Positions 28,901-36,219 of a stretch of 64,000 bases of DNA are shown here, in pieces; the first letter of the stretch is position 1, and each line of letters opens with the position of its first letter. The translations under genes and the position numbers were made by a program. Source of the stretch: Gammaproteobacteria bacterium (lineage in GTDB: Bacteria > Pseudomonadota > Gammaproteobacteria > Pseudomonadales > Cellvibrionaceae). The stretch is taken from the NCBI GenBank assembly GCA_004172865.1, contig SEBV01000007.1:124001-188000 (forward strand). The letters run 5' to 3'. The notes beneath the pieces were generated by a model. The model saw only the letters and a program-made list of their open reading frames with translations, ran no database searches and was not told the origin of the DNA.

Positions 28901-29865
28901 TTGCGAGTGGTCGCGATTTATTGCCGTTGCGTGAAAAATATCGCGCACAAGTGCAGCAAAATATTCAGTCTGCAGCGACTAATATTGAGCGTGATAACAT
29001 TACACAATGGGATTTGGAATCTTTACCGCAGGCAATCCAATTGCAACGCAACGGAATTGGTATTCGCGCTTATCCTGCGCTTGTTGATAAGAATAATTCA
29101 GTAGCTTTGCAAGTCCTGGATAATCCGCAACAAGCGTTGGAATTAACGCAACGTGGGCTTGCGCGTTTAATTTATTTACAACTTAATCAAACCGTAAAAT
29201 ATTTACAAAAGGAATTGCTGAAAGGGCAGGATATTGCTTTGACATTTGCCGGAATTGGTTCGCGCGATCAGGTAGTTGATGACATTATTCTCGCGGCGAT
29301 AAAACAATTGAGCGTAAATGATCAATCGCAATTGCCTCGTGATAAAACTGACTTTGAAAAGCGCGTCGCTAGCATTAAAGACAAATTAGTCGCAGTGGCA
29401 GAAGAAATTTGTAGTCATTTACTGGCGAGTTTAAAATTGCTAGTTGATGTTAAAAAAAGCATAAAACAACAAAAAAATGCATTGGTTTTGGCGTTTGCAT
29501 TAGGCGATATTGAAGAACAATTAAAGCAATTATTTTATGTCGGGCTAGTTTATAAAACGCCAGATGAATGGTTGCGCCAATACCCGCGTTATTTGCGTGC
29601 GATTCAACTGCGGTTGGAAAAAGCGTCGCTTAATCCGCAAAAAGACAAATTGACTTTGCTAGAAATTCAACCTTATTGGCAACGCTTGCAAGAATTTATC
29701 GAGAAAGAAGGCGCGCATGTAATAACGCAGAATTCTGCGCTAGTAGAGTACCGTTGGTGGATAGAAGAATTGCGTGTGTCACTGTTTGCCCAAACTCTCA
29801 AAACCCAAATCCCTATATCCCCGAAGCGGTTAGACAAGCAATGGGAAGCCGTTTTAAGTCTCTGA
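25906..29865 (+). CDS. hrpA: ATP-dependent RNA helicase HrpA
   Basis: A DEAH-box RNA helicase of 1319 residues, close to the E. coli length. Walker A is GETGSGKTTQIP, Walker B is IIDEAHERS, and motif III is ITSATIDL. Motif VI reads QRKGRCGRIAEGICIRLYS, then come HA2/OB domains and the long HrpA-specific C-terminal region. In E. coli HrpA resolves stalled ribosomes and processes fimbrial mRNA. The gene is followed by a 15-bp hairpin at 29895-29928. Confidence 0.96.
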   Translation: MTNIWLEYKQAIVNVMAQDHHRLLRRVIELEKLARAKKPYELALEKWQAQLARSQTAVANRQQLIPTNIQFPDLPVCEKREEIAQIIAANQVVVLAGETGSGKTTQIPKICLTLGRGTRGLIGHTQPRRIAANTVANRIAEELQTKLGEKVGYQVRFSDQSSEQTLIKVMTDGILLAEIQNDPYLNKYDTLIIDEAHERSLNIDFLLGYLKQLLPRRPDLKLIITSATIDLQKFSEHFNNAPIIEVSGRTYLVDVWYRPLFESQAKDDEGEDTEQDIYSAMVEAVHEIELHEKTGSGKRGGDILIFLSGEREIREAAEALRKAQFAHMEVVPFYARLSLAEQQRVFAAHTGRRIVLATNVAETSITVPGIRYVIDPGFARISRYSYRTKVQRLPIEPVSQASANQRKGRCGRIAEGICIRLYSEEDFNNRPAFTDAEILRTNLAAVILQMLQLRMGDIHKFPFIDAPDHRLISDGYKLLEELQAVNAKNQLTPVGAQLSKLPLDPRLARMMLAAQEHSCIRELLIIASALSVQDPRDRPGEKQQAADQSHRRFWADFSDFAGFVNLWDYFETQRQELSQNQLRKLCKKEFLNYLRLREWRDIHHQLSLAIKELGFKSNTVPAGYDAVHKALLSGLLGNLGFNHEEREYLGARNRKFSIFPGSSLIKKTPKWIMAAELIETSKLFAHTVAKIEPEWALAAAEHLVKRQYFEPHYNSHTGQVMAYEKVSLYGLTLIEKKSVPYAHIDPIVAREVFIRAVFLEGQYAQHPKRKNLQHKGPVNDFFTHQQDLLKELDDLEAKSRRRDILADEQVIFEFYNEVIPEQIINLTGFESWRKKVEHENPKILYISRETLMRHGALDITHAQFPNELEWRGMVFPLTYHFEPNHPDDGVSIHVPMSVLHQLPEQRLEWLVPGMLRDKCINLVKSLPKSLRKHFVPVPDVVDKALAAMSPDNKPLTDALGLQLKRQTGVDVSADAWLETQVDNYYRFNIKVVDDKGKVIASGRDLLPLREKYRAQVQQNIQSAATNIERDNITQWDLESLPQAIQLQRNGIGIRAYPALVDKNNSVALQVLDNPQQALELTQRGLARLIYLQLNQTVKYLQKELLKGQDIALTFAGIGSRDQVVDDIILAAIKQLSVNDQSQLPRDKTDFEKRVASIKDKLVAVAEEICSHLLASLKLLVDVKKSIKQQKNALVLAFALGDIEEQLKQLFYVGLVYKTPDEWLRQYPRYLRAIQLRLEKASLNPQKDKLTLLEIQPYWQRLQEFIEKEGAHVITQNSALVEYRWWIEELRVSLFAQTLKTQIPISPKRLDKQWEAVLSL

Positions 29866-29894
29866 TTTACCCTCGCGTGATTCCATTTTAATCA

Positions 29895-29928
29895 AATTTG
29901 ATTGTCAGCTAGGGCTGGCAGTCAAATT
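29895..29928 (+). terminator. Long hairpin after hrpA
   Basis: AATTTGATTGTCAGC (29895-29909) pairs along 15 bp with GCTGGCAGTCAAATT (29914-29928), with two G-T pairs and loop TAGG. It sits 29 bases past the hrpA stop. The nearest T-run comes about 15 bases later, so termination is likely but not textbook. Confidence 0.5.
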
Positions 29929-30079
29929 CTGTCTATGTTAAAGTTTTTTAATAGGTATTATTGTAATACAAATAAATCCGCAGTAAGCACCTTAACGCAT
30001 TTCATTTTTACTCATCACGACGCCCGAGCTTGAGGCTTTGGTCTGTCATATTTCTGCTTGACTTACGAGACTTAAAATA

Positions 30080-31777
30080 ATGAAACGGATCATTTTTGCC
30101 TTTTTTGTATTGGGCTTATCGGTTGCTTCGCTGGCTGAAACAACTGCTACTTCAGCTACCGCGGCATCAAAGCCAGTTGCCATTAATGTCGATATCACCC
30201 AACAAAAAGCGCCTCTCAAGCCTATTTGGGCCTGGTTCGGTTATGACGAACCCAATTACACCTACATGAAAGACGGCAAAAAATTGCTGACCGATATAGC
30301 AGCGCTCAGTCCGGTTCCTGTTTATGTTCGTGCCCACAATTTGATGAATACCGGCGATGGTACGGCAGCCCTGAAATGGGGTTCGACCAATATGTACACC
30401 GAAGACAAAGACGGCAAACCAATCTATGACTGGACGATTGTCGATAAAATTTTTGACACCTACATTGAACGCAATATGAAACCGCTTGCTCAAATTGGTT
30501 TTATGCCTGCAGCGCTCTCTGCAAAACCACAGCCTTATCAGCACACATGGGCGCCAGGCAAGCCTTATCCAGAAATTATGACCGGTTGGGCATATCCTCC
30601 TAAAGATTACACAAAATGGGCTGACCTTATTTCCGCATGGGTAAGCCATTCGGTTGAACGTTACGGTAAAACTGAAGTTGAAAGTTGGTATTGGGAATTG
30701 TGGAATGAGCCAGACGGTTTTTATTTAATCGCGCCCAATGTTGAAGAAGAGTATTTCAAGATGTATGACTACGCATATTTCGCCGTGAAACGCGCACTGC
30801 CGAGCGCGCGTATGGGTGGGCCACATACAGCACACGGTAATAATTTTTTTAAACATTTTATCGAACACTGTTTGCACGGAAAAAATTACGTTACTGGAGC
30901 GGTAGGAACACCAATTGATTTTCTGGCGTTTCATGCGAAAGGCGAACCGCGTGTTGTGAATGGCCGTGTGCAAATGAGCATGAGTCGACACTTCAAAAAT
31001 ATTAGCGATGGTTTATCAATTGTGGCTTCATTTCCAGAGCTAAAAAATATTCCGGTGATTATTGGTGAATCAGATCCTGAAGGTTGCGCTGCTTGCGGAA
31101 TGAAAACCAATCCAGAAAATGCGTATCGCAACGGCACGCTCTATTCAAGTTACACAGCAGCTTCGATTGCACGTGAATATGATTTGATGGAAGAGTACGG
31201 CGTAAATTTATTAGGTGCGGTGAATTGGTCATTCGAATTTGAAGATCAACCCTGGTTTGAAGGCTACCGCGATTTAGCAACCAACGGTGTAAATAAACCC
31301 GTGCTTAACGTATTTAGAATGTTGGGCATGATGCAAGGCAATCGTGTTGCTGTAAGTGGCGACCTAGCTTACAACGCGCAATCTATCCGTGCATCCAGCG
31401 TACGCGATGTAAAAACTGATATTAATGCATTGGCAGTTGCAGATAAAAAATCTATTAGCGTTCTGGTATGGAATTATCACGACGACGATATTTTGGATGC
31501 AGGCTCACCAGTTGAAATAAATATAACTGGAATTGATGCTAAAGAAGTAAAGCTTAATCATTACCGCATCGATACTGAAAATAGCAATTCTTACACTACA
31601 TGGAAAGCGATGGGATCGCCTCAGAAGCCAACTGCGGAACAAATTAAAACTTTGGAAAAATCAAGTGAGTTAGCTTTATTACAAAAACCTACAACGATAA
31701 AGGTAAAAAATCATCAAGTGACTTTAAAAATGCAATTGCCTCGTCAAGCCGTTTCATTAATAAAATTAACCTATTAA
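30080..31777 (+). CDS. Secreted GH39-like glycoside hydrolase
   Basis: A 565-residue exported enzyme. A signal peptide (about 1-19, ending SLAE) and an Ala/Thr linker precede a TIM-barrel of GH39 type. The acid/base is E210 in ELWNEPDG and the nucleophile is E330 in VIIGESDPEG; the spacing of 120 fits the clan GH-A family. A C-terminal beta-sandwich follows (about 440-565). GH39 members act on beta-xylosides, iduronides or related uronic-acid sugars, and the exact substrate is not clear. It lies 29 bases upstream of a cytochrome c-sugar dehydrogenase gene, suggesting hydrolysis coupled to periplasmic oxidation. Confidence 0.8.
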   Translation: MKRIIFAFFVLGLSVASLAETTATSATAASKPVAINVDITQQKAPLKPIWAWFGYDEPNYTYMKDGKKLLTDIAALSPVPVYVRAHNLMNTGDGTAALKWGSTNMYTEDKDGKPIYDWTIVDKIFDTYIERNMKPLAQIGFMPAALSAKPQPYQHTWAPGKPYPEIMTGWAYPPKDYTKWADLISAWVSHSVERYGKTEVESWYWELWNEPDGFYLIAPNVEEEYFKMYDYAYFAVKRALPSARMGGPHTAHGNNFFKHFIEHCLHGKNYVTGAVGTPIDFLAFHAKGEPRVVNGRVQMSMSRHFKNISDGLSIVASFPELKNIPVIIGESDPEGCAACGMKTNPENAYRNGTLYSSYTAASIAREYDLMEEYGVNLLGAVNWSFEFEDQPWFEGYRDLATNGVNKPVLNVFRMLGMMQGNRVAVSGDLAYNAQSIRASSVRDVKTDINALAVADKKSISVLVWNYHDDDILDAGSPVEINITGIDAKEVKLNHYRIDTENSNSYTTWKAMGSPQKPTAEQIKTLEKSSELALLQKPTTIKVKNHQVTLKMQLPRQAVSLIKLTY

Positions 31778-31806
31778 TTTTTAATATTGTTTGATGAGAG
31801 AAAGAT

Positions 31807-33204
31807 ATGATTTTTAGAAGTGTAATTATGTGTTTGATGTTGGCAGCCGCAATGTCAAGCATTGCGACAGAGGCTATTGATGGTGCAGCTATATATAAGC
31901 AAAACTGCGCCGCTTGTCATGGTCTAAATCGAGAGGGTGGGGTTGGTGTAAATTTAGCCGATAAAGTATGGTTAAAAGTAAAGCCAGAAAAGGATGACTT
32001 GGTGAAGTTTATCAACCAGGGTTCGGTGGCGGCAGGAATGCCTGCCTGGCAAAGTGTTCTTGATAAAGAAAAGATTGCTGCAGTTGCCGAATTTTTATTA
32101 AATCCCGCGGCGACTAACCTGGTAGCAACAAACTCTGCTTCAAAAGCTGATCCTTATCCTGAATTAAAAAAATTAATTTTACCTGCCGGTTTTTCAATTT
32201 CGGTTTATACCGATCAAGTTGAAAATGCTCGAGCTATGGTGGTTGCGCCATCGGGCGTTGTATTTGTTGCATCGCGAACCACAGGAAAAGTATTTGCAGT
32301 TATTGATAGCAATAAGGATTATGTCGTTGATAAAGTCATCACTGTGGCAGAGGGGTTAGATTCGCCCATTGGCGTTACTTATATAAATGGTGCTTTATTT
32401 ATTTCCGAACGTTTTCGTGTAGTTCGTATCGATAATATTGAAAAAACTTATACCAAGCATCCAGTATTCAAAGTTGTTAAAGATGATTTTCCTCAAGATA
32501 AATGGCACGGCGAAAAAATTATTAAAGCCGGACCAGATGGAAAACTATATATACCTATTGGTGCACCCTGCAATGTGTGTGATAAGGAGTCAGAACCTTT
32601 CGCAAAAATCTACCGCATGAATCCCGACGGTTCTGATTTTGAGGTCTATGCCAAAGGCATTAGAAATTCTGTAGGTTTTGCGTGGGAGCCGACAACTAAA
32701 GAGCTATGGTTTACGGATAACAATCGCGATCTTATGGGCGACAATATGCCTTCTTGTGAATTAAATCACGCACCTAAAGCGGGAATGCATTTTGGTTTCC
32801 CCTACTGTCATAGCGGTGTGGTGCTAGATCCTGAGTTCGGCAAAGACAGAAGTTGCAATGAGTTTATCCCTCCGGCTGCAAATCTAGGTCCCCATGTTGC
32901 GCCACTAGGTTTAGCTTTTTATGAAGGATCACAGTTTCCCGAGCAATACAAAAATCAATTGTTTGTTGCAGAGCACGGCTCCTGGAATCGCACGCAAAAA
33001 ATTGGTTATCGTGTGGAATTGATTACGATGTTTAATAATCAAGTGGTTTCAGATACGCCGTTTATTGAAGGATTTGTCCACGGCGATGAAGTGCTAGGTA
33101 GACCAGTAGATGTAGCTTTCTTAGCAGATGGCTCAATGTTAGTTTCAGACGATTATCTTGGCAGGCTTTATCGAGTTACTTATACTGCGCCCAAGAAAAT
33201 TTAG
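31807..33204 (+). CDS. Periplasmic cytochrome c-PQQ sugar dehydrogenase fusion
   Basis: A 465-residue exported fusion. A signal peptide (about 1-20) is followed by a class I cytochrome c domain (about 22-100) with heme motif CAACH (C34, C37, H38) and Met78 as the likely sixth ligand. A six-bladed propeller of the glucose/sorbosone dehydrogenase family (about 115-460) follows. It should oxidise a sugar or aldose with PQQ and pass electrons through its own heme to the respiratory chain. It shares a direction and a 29-base gap with the GH39 gene. Confidence 0.85.
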   Translation: MIFRSVIMCLMLAAAMSSIATEAIDGAAIYKQNCAACHGLNREGGVGVNLADKVWLKVKPEKDDLVKFINQGSVAAGMPAWQSVLDKEKIAAVAEFLLNPAATNLVATNSASKADPYPELKKLILPAGFSISVYTDQVENARAMVVAPSGVVFVASRTTGKVFAVIDSNKDYVVDKVITVAEGLDSPIGVTYINGALFISERFRVVRIDNIEKTYTKHPVFKVVKDDFPQDKWHGEKIIKAGPDGKLYIPIGAPCNVCDKESEPFAKIYRMNPDGSDFEVYAKGIRNSVGFAWEPTTKELWFTDNNRDLMGDNMPSCELNHAPKAGMHFGFPYCHSGVVLDPEFGKDRSCNEFIPPAANLGPHVAPLGLAFYEGSQFPEQYKNQLFVAEHGSWNRTQKIGYRVELITMFNNQVVSDTPFIEGFVHGDEVLGRPVDVAFLADGSMLVSDDYLGRLYRVTYTAPKKI

Positions 33205-33235
33205 TTTATCGAAAATCTTTGATTCAGTAGCTTGT

Positions 33236-33277
33236 AAAAGTGCTCTCGTTATTTTTAACCTGAGCACTTTTTATTTT
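33236..33277. terminator. Bidirectional terminator between the dehydrogenase and bufferin genes
   Basis: AAAAGTGCTC (33236-33245) pairs with GAGCACTTTT (33263-33272), followed by further T/A-rich sequence. It separates convergent operons, and the last DUF2063 codons lie next to its right arm. Confidence 0.8.
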
Positions 33278-34073
33278 AAGCTGATGGTTCTGTAATAATT
33301 CCAATTATCAATTCACTTTTAAGCCACTGTTGCAAATATTGTGCTGTTTGCAGCGGTACTTTTTCTTCTGCAAACCATTCGCACAAACCACCGCATACAT
33401 TCGAAAAATTATGATCAGTTATAAAAGCATTTAGTGCCCAAGCTTCTGCAGCGTCGAGAGGCCGGTAAACTACTTGCAAATTCTCTCGCCAAATTAGCCA
33501 GGTTTGAAATTCCGTTGCAATGACGGGTTCAATAGTGATTCCATCTTTTATCAGCGCTTGCCACTGTAGTGGTGCATTAATCACGCAGTTTAATAGTTGT
33601 AATGAGGGATGAAATACAAGTTTCATCGTCATCCAGGATTCTGGTGGTAGTGCGCGAATGTGATCGAGCGTTGAAACGATTTCATCAGCCGCGTCAAACG
33701 TCATAGCTTGCGCCCATTCAAATTCCGCTAGTTCTACGATATGAAGTTGCTCGTGCCAATCAGTATTTGATTTTAAAAACTCAGGTAGCTTTTCACCAAA
33801 CCATCGTAATGATGGATGATGCGATGGATGTGCTGATATAAATTCATTTGCAAGATTTGTAAATATATCCTCACCCAAAAATAGTTTTAATGCCGGATAA
33901 TCGTTGCTCAATGCATCTATTAAACGCAAACGGTAAGCTTCATGATAAATATGTAACCGTGCTTCCTTAGAAAATGCAGGCGTTTCCAATGTCAGATCGT
34001 CAGCGTCACGTTTTTTATCCAATAAAAAATCCTGAAGATCGCTTTGTAATTCAGCAAGGGTTTTATGGCTCAT
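33276..34073 (-). CDS. bufC: DUF2063 protein, bufferin/HvfC-type partner (BufC/GigB)
   Basis: A 265-residue protein with the DUF2063 N-terminal domain (about 7-95, with FLLDKKRDADDL, IYHEAYRLRL and DYPALKLFLGE), followed by a less conserved C-terminal half. In related systems this protein helps the MNIO enzyme bind or present the precursor peptide. It is the last gene of the minus-strand operon, 2 bases after the doxX stop, so it is probably translationally coupled. Confidence 0.85.
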   Translation of the reverse strand: MSHKTLAELQSDLQDFLLDKKRDADDLTLETPAFSKEARLHIYHEAYRLRLIDALSNDYPALKLFLGEDIFTNLANEFISAHPSHHPSLRWFGEKLPEFLKSNTDWHEQLHIVELAEFEWAQAMTFDAADEIVSTLDHIRALPPESWMTMKLVFHPSLQLLNCVINAPLQWQALIKDGITIEPVIATEFQTWLIWRENLQVVYRPLDAAEAWALNAFITDHNFSNVCGGLCEWFAEEKVPLQTAQYLQQWLKSELIIGIITEPSA

Positions 34074-34075
34074 AA

Positions 34076-34528
34076 TTATTTGTGAGTTAACCAGTAATCA
34101 ATTGAAGCTTTGCCCGCACCAGCAATAGCGAGCCAGAAAAATATGGCGAGGTATGCAGTTTCAGAGAATCCTAAAAGTGTATCCAAAGAATCGACTTGCT
34201 CCCACAACGCACTTTTAATCGCAACTATCATAATTACACCCAGAATGCCGGCAGAAATCCTTGTGAATAATCCAAGTATTGTCAGAATGCCACACACAAA
34301 CTCCGCGCCGGAAGTAAAAGGAGTAAGTACGTGTGGTAAAGGAATTCCCCAGCTAATAAAATTCTCAGTAATTTGATCGAGGTTTTGTAATTTACCCCAG
34401 CCAGCAGTTATAAATATTTCACCAACAACCAAGCGCGCAAATAATGGGCCGAGCCATTGAATATAAGATGCCACTTTTTCTGGCCAACCTAAGGTAATAT
34501 CGATAAAAGAATTAAATAAAGTTTTCAT
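34076..34528 (-). CDS. DoxX-family membrane protein of the bufferin locus
   Basis: A 150-residue inner-membrane protein with four predicted helices. Family features are FARLVVGEIFITAGWGKL, FTSGAEFVCGILTILGL and the C-terminal helix before DYWLTHK. DoxX proteins accompany DUF2282/MNIO/DUF2063 genes (HvfX, GigT); their role may be quinone-linked redox or export. The gene lies between the MNIO and DUF2063 genes, 18 bases after the former. As I recall, gigPABT places DoxX last. Confidence 0.85.
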   Translation of the reverse strand: MKTLFNSFIDITLGWPEKVASYIQWLGPLFARLVVGEIFITAGWGKLQNLDQITENFISWGIPLPHVLTPFTSGAEFVCGILTILGLFTRISAGILGVIMIVAIKSALWEQVDSLDTLLGFSETAYLAIFFWLAIAGAGKASIDYWLTHK

Positions 34529-34546
34529 AATCTGTCCCTTGAGTGA

Positions 34547-35404
34547 TTAAGCGCTAATGGCGGTTTGATGTTGTGTAAGTACCCCAGCGGAGATGGTGCG
34601 AGCTTTTTGCAATTCAGTTAATAACGTAGTTAAAGGCGGAATATCATCATCTCGTTCAATCATGGTGCTGATATGGCCAAAGCGCCTTACGCTTTCTGCG
34701 TATAGATCCCACACCGAATCAATAATTTCATGATCGTGCGTATCTATGCTGTAGTCCCCTTTATTTAAATGACCAGCCAGATGAATTTGTTGGATTCTGT
34801 CTGCAGGCATAGCTTCTAAATAAATGAGAGGATCAAAGTCGTGATTGTGTGCGCTTACGTGAATGTTGTTAATGTCGAGTAAAATTAAGCAGTCTGCCTC
34901 CTGCGCCACTGCACGCAAGAATTCCCATTCTGAAATCGTGGAATGCTGATAAGTTAAATAGCTGGAAACATTTTCTAATAAAACTCGTTGTCCTAAAAAA
35001 TCTTGAACTTGTCTAATGCGTGTAACTAAATGCGTTAAAGCTTCTTCGGTATAGGGTAGTGGCATTAAGTCATGCAAATTAATCCCCTGAGTTCCTGTCC
35101 AGCATAAATGGTCAGAAATCCATTTGGGCTTCACACGTTGCGCTAATTTTTTTAAATCTTTTAAATAATTTTCGTTGAGTGAATCTACACTGCCGATAGA
35201 AAGTGAAACACCGTGCATAACTACCGGGTAGCGTTCACAAATTCTGTCCAGATAATAAAGCGGCTTGCCACCTGCAATCATATAGTTTTCGCTTAGAATT
35301 TCGAGCCAATCTATCGGATGACGATTCTCAATGAGATCCAAATAGTGTTCACTGCGTAAGCCGAGCCCAAAACCTAAATGTGGTTGTAAATTGTTAGGTG
35401 TCAT
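34547..35404 (-). CDS. bufB: MNIO (DUF692) iron oxidase, BufB-type RiPP-modifying enzyme
   Basis: A 285-residue TIM-barrel enzyme of the multinuclear non-heme iron-dependent oxidase family. Motifs visible are FGLGLRSEHY, EILSENY, VMHGVSLSIGS, VLLENVSSYL, LLDINNIHVSAHNHDFD and HLAGH, which carry the His/Asp/Glu iron ligands in characterised members. These enzymes oxidise cysteine side chains of precursor peptides (thiooxazole or oxazolone/thioamide products). The likely substrate is the Cys-rich peptide encoded 87 bases upstream. Confidence 0.9.
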   Translation of the reverse strand: MTPNNLQPHLGFGLGLRSEHYLDLIENRHPIDWLEILSENYMIAGGKPLYYLDRICERYPVVMHGVSLSIGSVDSLNENYLKDLKKLAQRVKPKWISDHLCWTGTQGINLHDLMPLPYTEEALTHLVTRIRQVQDFLGQRVLLENVSSYLTYQHSTISEWEFLRAVAQEADCLILLDINNIHVSAHNHDFDPLIYLEAMPADRIQQIHLAGHLNKGDYSIDTHDHEIIDSVWDLYAESVRRFGHISTMIERDDDIPPLTTLLTELQKARTISAGVLTQHQTAISA

Positions 35405-35432
35405 CTTTAAACCTGAAAATAAATTTCTTATG

Positions 35433-35469
35433 AAAAAGGCTGTAAAATTATTTCTCTCACAGCCTTTTT
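35433..35469. terminator. Intercistronic hairpin (attenuator) between precursor and MNIO genes
   Basis: AAAAAGGCTGT (35433-35443) and ACAGCCTTTTT (35459-35469) are perfect 11-bp arms with a 15-base loop. Read on the minus strand it ends in T5, as a terminator would. It lies between bufA and bufB, so partial termination could make precursor mRNA exceed enzyme mRNA, a common feature of RiPP operons. Confidence 0.8.
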
Positions 35470-35491
35470 AGCACTTGAGTGATAACGGAAA

Positions 35492-35755
35492 TTATTTTGC
35501 GTCTTTAATTTCTTTGCCACCTTGTGCAGCGCAGTCTTTAGCGCTTGTTTCTGTAAAGCCTTTACCTTTGCAGCTATTTTGGCCTTTGCATGCATTGGTT
35601 GCAGTTTTACAAGCCGAGTGCCCTTTACATGCATTTACGCCGCCACATTTAACAGTGCCTTCACTTGCAGCAGGCTTATCATCGGCCAATGCAAAACCAG
35701 TAGAGAATAAAGAGGCGGTAGCTAATACGAGTGCAGAAGTAGTCATTTTGTTCAT
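35492..35755 (-). CDS. bufA: Cys-rich secreted precursor peptide, BufA2/bufferin-type metallophore
   Basis: An 87-residue protein. A signal peptide (MNKMTTSALVLATASLF, cleavage near ALA-DD, about residue 24) is followed by a mature part with six Cys in repeated CKG-type motifs (KCGGVNACKGHSACK, then NACKGQNSCKGKGF) and a last DCAAQGG. This matches periplasmic bufferin-type metallophores that sequester copper or other metals after MNIO modification. I chose the ATG at 35755 because GGAG lies 10 bases upstream; an in-frame ATG at 35821 would put 22 residues before the signal peptide. Confidence 0.88.
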   Translation of the reverse strand: MNKMTTSALVLATASLFSTGFALADDKPAASEGTVKCGGVNACKGHSACKTATNACKGQNSCKGKGFTETSAKDCAAQGGKEIKDAK

Positions 35756-36219
35756 GTTGTTGAATCTCCAATAAAGGTATTTAAATGTTTGATTAAGGCT
35801 GAGTTGCTTATGTATTTTCACTCAGCTCATATACTAGATGCATCACAGTTTTATTTGTTACAAAGAAAATTAAATAAAATTTATAAATGTGTTATTAAAT
35901 AAATTTTAATTGGATTGTCTGACAAAAAATAGTTTTACTTAAATTATGAAATGAACTTAAAAGGTGATCTTCCGTCTATTTTTGATTGAATGAAATTTAA
36001 TTCGCTTGATGTCATCGCCCATCAGTTACAATTGTCACTTATGGTATTGCTCGATGCTTTTATAATGGTTGAGCTGACAACCTACTATTTATGCACTTTT
36101 CTAAATAGTGTATTTACAACCTCTTTAAGGTTGTTGTAGCCAAGGACTTTGGGTAGAGTGAAGCATCCTTTCAACCCATCGCAAACCTTTCTGATATTAA
36201 CTCTGCATCTGGCGTATCA
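35756..36219. other. Divergent intergenic region with inverted repeats
   Basis: About 460 AT-rich bases lie between bufA (minus) and mlaA (plus). GCTGAGT (35798-35804) and ACTCAGC (35820-35826) form a perfect inverted repeat that would lie in the bufA leader or promoter. TATAAT at 36061-36066 is a possible -10 for mlaA. Three hairpins follow at 36084-36178. I see no gene. Confidence 0.5.
36084..36178 (+). promoter_or_regulatory. Possible structured mRNA leader of mlaA
   Basis: Three consecutive hairpins can be drawn: ACTATTTA/TAAATAGT (36084-36091, 36102-36109), ACAACCT/AGGTTGT (36116-36122, 36128-36134) and TGGGT/ACCCA (36150-36154, 36174-36178). They lie between a TATAAT and the mlaA start. 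It matches no riboswitch class I recognise. Confidence 0.35.

Noticed and set aside
35428-35634. 68-residue Lys-rich ORF on the minus strand overlapping bufA
   Set aside because: It is in another frame of the Cys-rich precursor, its lysine content reflects the CKG-repeat DNA, and it reads through the terminator hairpin.
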